46,921 bases of DNA, from the NCBI GenBank assembly GCA_013216025.1, contig JABSOG010000012.1:1-46921 (forward strand), read 5' to 3'. Source of the stretch: Algicola sp. (GTDB taxonomy: Bacteria; Pseudomonadota; Gammaproteobacteria; Enterobacterales; Alteromonadaceae). Below, in pieces: positions 27,315 to 35,538 of the stretch (its first letter is position 1; each line of letters begins with the position of its first letter). Under the pieces are notes generated by a model. That model saw only the letters and a program-made list of their open reading frames with translations. It was not told the DNA's origin and did not search any database. The position numbers and the translations under genes are program-made.

Positions 27315-28973
27315 GTGAAAATACTGGTTGTTGACGACACCGAAGAAAACCGCGAAATGCTGAGCTTTATCCTCGAAATGGATGGTCATGATGTCATCGA
27401 AGCCAGCAATGGACTCGAAGGGTTAAACGCTTTAAAAGAACATATGCCAGATTTGGTATTGATGGACGTATTAATGCCGGTAATGGATGGTTTTGAATCT
27501 ACGGTGGCGATAAGAGAGTTTTTGGGCGACATCTATATCCCTATTTTGTTTCTTACCGGGTTATCTGATGACGAAACCTTGTCTAAATGTCTCACCATTG
27601 GCGGTGATGATTTTCTTTACAAACCGATTTCAAATCAGGTGCTGCGGGCCAAAATCAATTCTCATGGCCGGGTTAAAGAGCTGACTGAACAATTAAACCG
27701 CCAAAACGAAGAACTTACCCGACTAAACAATCAGAACGAGCGCGAGCAAGAAATTGCCATTACGGTGTTTGAACGGGCGATGGGGGTCAGTTTAAAAGAT
27801 TGCAGCAATACTCGTAGTTTTATGTCTCCGGCGGCGATGTTTTGCGGGGACATTTTTCTTACTTCGATTTCTCCGGCCGGTTCGCTTTATGTTTTATTGG
27901 CTGACATTACCGGTCACGGACTGCCTGCCGCCATCGGTGCCTTGCCGGTTTCACAGATGTTTTTCGACGCCACAGCAGTGGGTGATTCGGTCAGTGAAAT
28001 TGCTCGCAGGATGAACCATACCCTCGACAACTATTTACCTGAAGAAATGTTTGCTGCGGCGACCATTTTAGAGCTCAATGCTGCGGGTACCCGCTGTACT
28101 ATTTGGACCGGCGGCTTGCCGGATATTTTGATCACCGATGCCACTGGCAATCTTAAAGAATCAATCAAATCGCAACACATGGCGCTGGGTATTTACTCAG
28201 ATGAAGATTTTAAGCGGGATGTGATCGTCAGAAGTTTCGAATTGGGTGATCGGTTGTTCTTTTACACTGATGGCATCACTGAATCATGCAACCGGGAGGG
28301 CAGTCGTTATGGCGATCCGAGGTTGTTGAGTATTTTTGATGGCGAAAGCAAAGATATCTTTCAAGAAGTGATTGACGACAATGCAGTGTTTCGCGATGGG
28401 CTTAAACAGGATGACGATATCACTTTGGTCGAGATCACTTGTATGCCGGTCGGTGCTGAGCAGATCAGTTATCAACCCAAACCTCAAGACAAAATTCCCT
28501 GGCATGTGGATATGAATTTAAAAGCCAAAGATTTGAAAGGCCGTTCTCCGATTGGGTTGCTAACCGACATCATTGGTGTTTCTGGGTGTGTTGCCCAGCA
28601 CAAAGACAATCTGCATACCATTTTGACCGAATTGTTTTCTAACGCTTTTGAGCATGGGGTGTTGCAATTGTCATCTGATTTGAAACGGGCCGAAGATGGT
28701 TATCTCGAATATTATGAACAACGCGAAGCACGATTGAAGGAGCTCGAAGAGGGTTATGTCAACATTAGCGTGGATTTTTCGGTCGAACAGGGGCAAGGAC
28801 GTTTGAAAATATCCTTTGATGACAGTGGCGACGGTTTCGATTTGAGTAATTTGCGTAAGTCGGGTGCCGATGATACGTTTGGCCGAGGATTGGGGTTAAT
28901 CAATTCAATCTGTGATGAGGTGGTTTATTCTAACGAAGGGACTAGGGTAGACATTACTTACCGGATTTATTAG
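27315..28973 (+). CDS. Response regulator with PP2C/SpoIIE phosphatase and C-terminal HATPase-like domain
   Basis: REC: KILVVDDTEENREML...LVLMDVLMPVMDGFES; SpoIIE: LLADITGHGLPAAIGALP, DRLFFYTDGITES; HATPase-like: TELFSNAFEHGVL, DDSGDGFD, GRGLGLINSICDEV. Confidence 0.92.
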   Translation: MKILVVDDTEENREMLSFILEMDGHDVIEASNGLEGLNALKEHMPDLVLMDVLMPVMDGFESTVAIREFLGDIYIPILFLTGLSDDETLSKCLTIGGDDFLYKPISNQVLRAKINSHGRVKELTEQLNRQNEELTRLNNQNEREQEIAITVFERAMGVSLKDCSNTRSFMSPAAMFCGDIFLTSISPAGSLYVLLADITGHGLPAAIGALPVSQMFFDATAVGDSVSEIARRMNHTLDNYLPEEMFAAATILELNAAGTRCTIWTGGLPDILITDATGNLKESIKSQHMALGIYSDEDFKRDVIVRSFELGDRLFFYTDGITESCNREGSRYGDPRLLSIFDGESKDIFQEVIDDNAVFRDGLKQDDDITLVEITCMPVGAEQISYQPKPQDKIPWHVDMNLKAKDLKGRSPIGLLTDIIGVSGCVAQHKDNLHTILTELFSNAFEHGVLQLSSDLKRAEDGYLEYYEQREARLKELEEGYVNISVDFSVEQGQGRLKISFDDSGDGFDLSNLRKSGADDTFGRGLGLINSICDEVVYSNEGTRVDITYRIY

Positions 28974-29024
28974 CGATTTTCTGTTAGGGAGTCAGTGCAA
29001 AAATCCCCGCATCCTTTTCTAAAC

Positions 29025-29053
29025 AAAAAAACCGAACTTGAGTCCGGTTTTTG
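29025..29053. terminator. Bidirectional terminator-like hairpin
   Basis: AAAAAAACCGAACTTGAGTCCGGTTTTTGG between convergent genes. Confidence 0.7.
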
Positions 29054-29123
29054 GTTTTGAATCATGCCGTGTTTACTGATTATCAAATGGGGGAGACATC
29101 AGCGCAACCTGCGGTTATTGGTG

Positions 29124-29426
29124 TTATTCGATAACGAACTGTTCGCCGAATCGGGCGATTTCTAAAATATTCATGACCTGGGGGTTGGCGGTTCGCAAGC
29201 GGATATCTGCGCTAGTGCCAAAATGTTTGCGTAATTTAATCAGCATACCCAAACCCGAGCTGTCCATGTAATCAGTTTTGCGAAAATCAATCACTACTGT
29301 GTGTGCTGCTGAGGGTATCCCTTCGTAAGATTGTCGAAAGGGTTTTACCTGATTGAAATCAAAATCACCACTAATTGAGATCACATATTCGTTATCACTG
29401 TTAGGGCCTGTTGACGTTATTGCCAT
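29124..29426 (-). CDS. STAS-domain anti-sigma factor antagonist-like protein
   Basis: VVIDFRKTDYMDSSGLGMLIKLRKHF contains canonical DSSGLG. Confidence 0.92.
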   Translation of the reverse strand: MAITSTGPNSDNEYVISISGDFDFNQVKPFRQSYEGIPSAAHTVVIDFRKTDYMDSSGLGMLIKLRKHFGTSADIRLRTANPQVMNILEIARFGEQFVIE

Positions 29427-29869
29427 AGCTTTCTCCTGCTAAATTGTCCTGTTTTAACTTAAGTATCTATCAATGCAGCGTTGTCGAAACAAAGGTATAG
29501 ACGTTTATTCACGCTGGTGTGTGTTTCACACAAACGATATTTTATGGGTTACGTTTAGTATTTTATAGCAGATTTAGCCATTTTTGCGAATTAATTATAA
29601 AATGATACAAATTACTTTGGGGTGTTATTTTGTACGTTAAATACTACATTTTGTCTTTTCTCAGGGTAAATATTAAATCACAAAAAACTGCAATAACAAG
29701 CGTCAGTTTATGCTTGTTAATCTATAATTACTGGTCTATATCTTACGTTTGTTAGCGGGTAAAAACTTGAATGGACGCAAAGTGATAGGTTAACGAAGAA
29801 TAAAACAACAACTTAAAAATATGAAGTGGCTGACCAGAGCAAAGTTAAGGATAAAAGGTAATAATAACA

Positions 29870-31576
29870 ATGAAATTCACTGACAGTTTAAAATTTAAAA
29901 TCGTCTTTGCCGGATTTATGCTTGGGATTGTGATAATTGTGCCTCTTTCAGTCCTGAGTTGGCAAATCAGTAATAACCTTGACGCCTCCAACGAACAAAT
30001 TAAGCTGGTTCAAAAGCAAGAAGAATCGGCCAAGTCACAAGTGAAGTTAATTGAACAACAAAAGGTCGTGCTGACCCATCAGCAAGAGCTCAACGAAGCG
30101 CAAAAAAAATTCACCTCAATGCGCACTTGGTTGTATGACTTGCAAGTCAGTATGCGCGATGAATCGGAAGACAATGCCGACAATGCTCAACAAGAACTCG
30201 AAGAATTACTGGAAAAAATCAAACAAACCGACCCTGAAGCCATTTCGCGACTGTCACCTAAAGTCGACAATCTCTATGGTTATATGATGGAAGCCATTGA
30301 TGCTTATACCGCTGATGATCGGGGTAAAGGCGATGCGCTTGTAGCCAAATCTAGAGATGTTTCCAAAGAAATCGATGACATTTTTGACTTGTTGTTGAAA
30401 CAGGCCAGTGACAGTGTTGACGCCAAAGCTGCCGAGGTTTCACAAAAAAGTAAGGAAGTCTCTCAGGTCACTGCCGCTGCTGTTTCTGTGAATGAGGATA
30501 TGGGGACGGTCACCACGTTGTCTTGGGTGATTGTTGCGATTGTGGTGATATCATTGACGGCTTTTTGTGCGTTGCTCATGCACTCGATTATCAAACCGAT
30601 AAATCGGGTGCGTAATGACATTATTCGAACTGAGGCCTCATCGGACTTGACCGTTCAAATTGATGTCGAGGGCAAACATGAAATCGCTGAAATGGCCGTG
30701 GCGTTTAACTCTATGATGGGGCGTTTCAGAACCATCATTATTTCAATATCAAAATCGGTTACCGATGTGGGCACAGCATCCCAACGAACCTGTGATGTGA
30801 TGGAAAGTGCGGCCAGGGGCATCGTTAAACAGCACGCCGAAACCGATCAGGTGGCCGTGGCCATCAATGAAATGACGGCAACGGTTGAGCATGTAGCCGC
30901 CAATGCCCAAGAGGCTTCGAATGCGGCCGATCAGGCTAACAACGAAAGTGGCACGAGCCTCAGGGTCAATCAAGAATCGCAACATTCAATCAACGGACTG
31001 TCCAAAGATGTCACAGAAGCCAGAGAGGTCATTAACGATGTTGCCCGCTTAAGTGAAAATATAGGTCAGGTGTTGGATGTGATTGGCAGTATTTCTGACC
31101 AAACCAATTTGCTGGCGTTAAATGCCGCGATTGAAGCGGCCCGGGCAGGCGAAGCGGGCAGGGGTTTTGCTGTGGTTGCCGACGAGGTCAGGATCCTCGC
31201 TCAGCGTACGCGAGAGGCGACCGAAGAAATCAAACAAACCATTGAGCAGTTACAATCAGGCACCACAAGTTCGGTAAGCGTGATGAACGAAGGGGTCAAG
31301 CAAGCCGCCGCCGCGGTGGAGCAATCTGAAAATGCCGGTAAGTCGCTTGAGCTTATTATTGGTCAAATCAATGACATTACCGAGCTTAACTTTGCCATTG
31401 CTACGGCGGCAAAAGAGCAAAGTGCAGTGACCTTAGAAATCAACAAAAACGTCGACAATATTCGTGAAATTGCCAACGAAAACGCCGAAGCGGCCAACCG
31501 TACAGTGGAAGCTGGTGAACAACTGATGTGTATGTCGGATGGTTTGCAGGCATTAATCAAAACATTCAAAGTCTAA
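29870..31576 (+). CDS. Methyl-accepting chemotaxis protein
   Basis: Two TM segments, HAMP-like linker, [43 protein letters not shown]. Confidence 0.95.
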   Translation: MKFTDSLKFKIVFAGFMLGIVIIVPLSVLSWQISNNLDASNEQIKLVQKQEESAKSQVKLIEQQKVVLTHQQELNEAQKKFTSMRTWLYDLQVSMRDESEDNADNAQQELEELLEKIKQTDPEAISRLSPKVDNLYGYMMEAIDAYTADDRGKGDALVAKSRDVSKEIDDIFDLLLKQASDSVDAKAAEVSQKSKEVSQVTAAAVSVNEDMGTVTTLSWVIVAIVVISLTAFCALLMHSIIKPINRVRNDIIRTEASSDLTVQIDVEGKHEIAEMAVAFNSMMGRFRTIIISISKSVTDVGTASQRTCDVMESAARGIVKQHAETDQVAVAINEMTATVEHVAANAQEASNAADQANNESGTSLRVNQESQHSINGLSKDVTEAREVINDVARLSENIGQVLDVIGSISDQTNLLALNAAIEAARAGEAGRGFAVVADEVRILAQRTREATEEIKQTIEQLQSGTTSSVSVMNEGVKQAAAAVEQSENAGKSLELIIGQINDITELNFAIATAAKEQSAVTLEINKNVDNIREIANENAEAANRTVEAGEQLMCMSDGLQALIKTFKV

Positions 31577-31620
31577 ATTAAGTTTAATTCAGACAGCATC
31601 GGAGTGACAAAACCCCCGTT

Positions 31621-32739
31621 ATGAACACAGAAAAAACTTTATTGTTGGTGAGCGATGCCAGTCAGGATAAATGTCTACTTGTAGACATGCTTGGTGGATT
31701 GAAAGTCAAACTCATTGCTTGTTCGCCAAATGATCCTGTTCAACGCTCTGTGCTACAACATCAGCCAAGTTTGGTATTGTTGGCGGGATCAGCACTGGTA
31801 CAATCGTGGACAATGACCGGGTTGCCGCTTTTGTTGTTGACAGATGGTGTCGACACCGCTGCGCTGGGCCAATATATTGACAATGGGGTTGCCGACTTTC
31901 TCTTTGCACCGCTACACAAATCTCAGGTAATGCAAGTGGTCACTCGTCAGCTGGATTTGCTTGAAGGTGAAGCAATCAGACAAAAGGTTGTTCGCCAGAC
32001 TTTAAAATTTGAGGAGTTGGGTGAGCTGGTTGGATTGATCAGTCATGAGGTCGCTTCACCGCTGGGTAACGTCAATACTGCGGTCAGTTTTTTACTCGAA
32101 TCCAGTGAAAAAATTCGCGTCAGTTTTGATGAGAAAAAATTGGCTGCCAATGATTTGGAACGCTTTTTAAAGCAATTGCATAAAGCCCTGACGATGTGTG
32201 TTAAAAACGGCAGTAATGCTGGGGGTATTATCAGCAGTTTCAGGACAGTCGCAACCAATCAATGCTTGGAGAAACTTAACCAGTTTTATTTGCATCGCTA
32301 TCTTGATGACATTGTGTTGACGCTCAAATCAAAAATGAAAAAACTGCCGCACGAAATTCATATTGTCATTGGTGAAAGTGTTGAAATGACCAGTTATTCC
32401 GGCGTTTTTTCGCAAGTGATCACCGGTCTTATTAACAAATCTATCGTCCATGCTTTTGATAACAATATTGGCGGTAAGATCATCATTAATGCGGCAGTGC
32501 AAACTGGCGACAGTGACGGCGACAAGGTCGTGCTTAATTATATTGATAATGGCAAGGGCATGGACAAGGCGACGCTCGAAGGTTTGCTGTTGAAACGCTC
32601 TGACAGCCCCAAAAATGGGTTAACGACTGCGATGCTCCAGCGTATAGTGGAAGAGCAAATGCAAGGGACAATGCAAGTCAGCTCAAGCGAAGGCGAAGGA
32701 ATTCATTGTACCCTTGTATTACCACAACGATTGATATGA
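31621..32739 (+). CDS. Histidine kinase with N-terminal degenerate receiver-like domain
   Basis: LVGLISHEVASPLGNVNTAV H-box; GLINKSIVHAFDNN; YIDNGKGMD; N-terminal CheY-like pattern without acidic phosphoacceptor. Confidence 0.8.
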   Translation: MNTEKTLLLVSDASQDKCLLVDMLGGLKVKLIACSPNDPVQRSVLQHQPSLVLLAGSALVQSWTMTGLPLLLLTDGVDTAALGQYIDNGVADFLFAPLHKSQVMQVVTRQLDLLEGEAIRQKVVRQTLKFEELGELVGLISHEVASPLGNVNTAVSFLLESSEKIRVSFDEKKLAANDLERFLKQLHKALTMCVKNGSNAGGIISSFRTVATNQCLEKLNQFYLHRYLDDIVLTLKSKMKKLPHEIHIVIGESVEMTSYSGVFSQVITGLINKSIVHAFDNNIGGKIIINAAVQTGDSDGDKVVLNYIDNGKGMDKATLEGLLLKRSDSPKNGLTTAMLQRIVEEQMQGTMQVSSSEGEGIHCTLVLPQRLI

Positions 32740-32808
32740 TTTTCAACTACAATCAATTATAAGACAAAACCAAACGTTTTTACCTATTTGACTCTAAGGA
32801 ATTAAAAA

Positions 32809-33531
32809 GTGAACAAAATAACTAAATATATTACCTTAAGCAGTGTGATGTTGCTGCTGATTCTCTCGGATGTTGCAATGGCTCAATCCCATTCGGACAC
32901 TGCCAATGAACTCACCAATATCTTCCGTGCTGCGAGAAAGGTGGTTTCAGTCAACCAGGCCCATATCAATGATGCTTCGATTGGTGACAAAGGGCTGTCT
33001 GCTGATGTGGTGGCGAACAAGACCAAAGCTAATTTCAAAGAGGCAACTGGCAAGGCATTAAAAGTCAACACTGATGCCAAAAAAGCGATGATCCGCGCGG
33101 TCAAGGATGTGATGGATGAAAATCAAGATCTGATAAATGAGCCTGATATAGGACTCAAAGGATTTTTACCCGCCATTTTCGCCCGTCAGGTCGCCAACAA
33201 GTTTACTTCTCACATGAATGGCAAGATGAAGATCAAACTGACGGCACCCAAAAAATATGTTCGTAATCGCGCCAACAGACCGGACAAATGGGAAGCCAAT
33301 ATCATCGAATCGCTGTTCAAAAAAGCAGATTATGTAAAGGGCAAAGCATTTTCTGAAAATACCAAGTATAAAGGTAAAAACGTCTTTCGCTTTATTCTGC
33401 CAGAGTACTACGGTAAATCCTGTCTTAGTTGTCATGGTAAACCTAAAGGTGCCCGTGATATTACCGGTGGTAAAAAAGAAGGCGGTGTGCTTGGTGAGCT
33501 TGGTGGTGCCATTAGTTTAGTTATTTATTAA
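32809..33531 (+). CDS. Tll0287/DUF3365-like periplasmic c-haem protein
   Basis: Signal peptide; RNRANRPDKWE, FRFILPEYYGKSCLSCHGKPKG (CxxCH). Confidence 0.8.
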   Translation: MNKITKYITLSSVMLLLILSDVAMAQSHSDTANELTNIFRAARKVVSVNQAHINDASIGDKGLSADVVANKTKANFKEATGKALKVNTDAKKAMIRAVKDVMDENQDLINEPDIGLKGFLPAIFARQVANKFTSHMNGKMKIKLTAPKKYVRNRANRPDKWEANIIESLFKKADYVKGKAFSENTKYKGKNVFRFILPEYYGKSCLSCHGKPKGARDITGGKKEGGVLGELGGAISLVIY

Positions 33532-33553
33532 TGTTTGCATTTTGCGGCACTTG

Positions 33554-33620
33554 GTGAAGATTAAGCGCTTCGCCCTTAATCTTCACATGAGGCAGTACGA
33601 GCACAAAAAACGTGCTCGTA
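33554..33620. repeat. Double-hairpin repeat, copy 1
   Basis: gtgaagattaag-cgcttcgcc-cttaatcttcac (12-bp perfect stem) then tacgagcac-aaaaaac-gtgctcgta. Confidence 0.8.
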
Positions 33621-33645
33621 TTGCGTTAAAAAATAGAATATTTAT

Positions 33646-35385
33646 ATGATTAAACTGATTACTTGGTTAACAATTACCCTATCTTTCACCCTACTGCTTA
33701 CCTCATGCAACAGCAGTCAAACACCGCTTGCCACAACCTCAATTGACTGTGCAACGACTTCAACTTATACCACCGCTCCACAGCGGTTATCGCAAAGCTG
33801 TTTGTACAGCGATAGCACCAGTCTCACTGTATCATCACAACTCAAACGTTTCACCCCCAACTATCAGCTGTGGAGTGACGGGGCGGATAAACTGCGCTGG
33901 ATATATCTGCCGCCAGGCACACAGGTCAATACAGATGATCCTGATCGCTGGGTGTTTCCTGTCGGCACCCAGTTTTTCAAGCAGTTCAGCCAGATTGTTG
34001 ATGGCGACGCAATTAAGGTCGAAACGCGTCACTTGCAGAAAACTTACTCGGGTGAGGGTGTCGATTCGTGGTTGATCAGCACTTATCTGTGGAATGCTCA
34101 GCAAACCGATGCAATGCTAAGTGATGGGGCAAGCGATGTACTTGGCAGCGACCATGATATTCCAACGCAACAAAATTGCATTGATTGTCATAAAGGCAAT
34201 ACCGACTTTATTCTTGGTTTTGATGCCATCCAGTTGAGCGACAAACAAGGTAAAAACGCCTTTGGTCATGGCCCCAAACGTCAATCTGGTGAGCTGGCTT
34301 TACAGCAACTGATCAGCACTGGCCTGTTGACTAACAATATTTCTCAGCCAGTGTTGCCCGGCAATGCGCTTGAACAAAAAACTTTGGGTTATCTTCATGC
34401 CAATTGTGGCAATTGTCACAACCCACTTGGCCATGCTGCTGACAATGACGCTGCCCATCTAAAAATGCGTCACGAACTTGCATTTACTACCCTTGAAGCG
34501 ACTGATGTGTACAAAACGGCGGTCAATCAGCCGACTCAAAATTTCACTGTTACACCTTATATAGCCATGGGGGCACAGGACGAGGAATTGGCGCTGTATC
34601 AGAGCGCGATGTTTGTCAGGATGAACAGTGTCGATGAAACTTATCGGATGCCGCTGTTGGCAAGGGAAAAGGTCGATTATATGGGCCTTGATTTGGTTCA
34701 TCAATGGTTGATGACCTTGCCGACACCCCAGACATTCGAATTTAACAAAGAAGGTAAAAAGACCACAAAACAGGGAGCCACTCTGCTTCAAACCTCTGTG
34801 GCCTTGACGGGCAGGGGGTTGCAGGTTGAAGTTGAGTTTTTTGACCCGCAGCAGGCACCGCCTGTGTATGCATTGTATTGGCCCGAGGATAAATCGCTGA
34901 ACTCCACTCCAGTAATGGACCACAAAGCGGGTTATTTCACTGAAAAGCTGTTGCTGGGCAGTCAGGGCAGTACTTTGAGCCTAAAAAATTCTGACGAAGT
35001 GGGCCACACTATTTATGTCAAAGACAAAAAACAAAACGTCAAATGGCAGCTGGGTTATATGCCACCTGAATCGAGCTTTGAGCAAAAGCTGTTTTGGCAG
35101 GATGATGTGTTTGTTGAAATGAAATGTCGATTGCACCTGTATATGAGTGCTTGGGTAGGGTCTATCAGTAGCCAATACCACAAGATTGTTGAGCTTGAGG
35201 AAGGGCAGACTTTCTCGCGCGTTGAGATGGTAGATTATCCTGAGGGCTTTACCGAACTGAAAATTTGGTTGCCCAAGTTTGAGCCTATCAATACGGTTAT
35301 TGAGATTGGACAGGCGCAGTCTTTTGAACTGCGCAAAGGTGAGGTTGTTGTTGGGGCGCTGCGGCTGTCGCGCTTCGCTTTGTGA
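33646..35385 (+). CDS. SO2930-like diheme c-type cytochrome lipoprotein
   Basis: Lipobox LTSC; two haem motifs CIDCHKG and CGNCHNP; LKRFTPNYQLWSDGADKLRWIYLPPGTQ; NCIDCHKGNTDFILGFDAIQL. Confidence 0.8.
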   Translation: MIKLITWLTITLSFTLLLTSCNSSQTPLATTSIDCATTSTYTTAPQRLSQSCLYSDSTSLTVSSQLKRFTPNYQLWSDGADKLRWIYLPPGTQVNTDDPDRWVFPVGTQFFKQFSQIVDGDAIKVETRHLQKTYSGEGVDSWLISTYLWNAQQTDAMLSDGASDVLGSDHDIPTQQNCIDCHKGNTDFILGFDAIQLSDKQGKNAFGHGPKRQSGELALQQLISTGLLTNNISQPVLPGNALEQKTLGYLHANCGNCHNPLGHAADNDAAHLKMRHELAFTTLEATDVYKTAVNQPTQNFTVTPYIAMGAQDEELALYQSAMFVRMNSVDETYRMPLLAREKVDYMGLDLVHQWLMTLPTPQTFEFNKEGKKTTKQGATLLQTSVALTGRGLQVEVEFFDPQQAPPVYALYWPEDKSLNSTPVMDHKAGYFTEKLLLGSQGSTLSLKNSDEVGHTIYVKDKKQNVKWQLGYMPPESSFEQKLFWQDDVFVEMKCRLHLYMSAWVGSISSQYHKIVELEEGQTFSRVEMVDYPEGFTELKIWLPKFEPINTVIEIGQAQSFELRKGEVVVGALRLSRFAL

Positions 35386-35446
35386 ATCTTAAGCGCTTCG
35401 CCCTTAATCTTCACATAATGTCGATCGAGCACAAAAAGACGTGCTC
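35382..35446. repeat. Double-hairpin repeat, copy 2 (overlaps stop codon of diheme gene)
   Basis: gtgaatcttaagcgcttcgcccttaatcttcacat ... gagcacaaaaagacgtgctc, matching copy 1. Confidence 0.8.
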
Positions 35447-35538
35447 AAACGACAATCGCATGATTTGAATGGGAGCCGTGTCTTTTGGTCATGGATGACC
35501 ATTATATAAGGAGGCGGAGTCTTTTTTCCGTCGCCTTA

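Noticed and set aside
27315-28973. Considered a biofilm/anti-phage signalling system because of the PP2C and ATPase domains
   Set aside because: Domains fit ordinary RsbU/RsbW-like partner switching with STAS nearby; no nuclease, toxin or other defence effector present.
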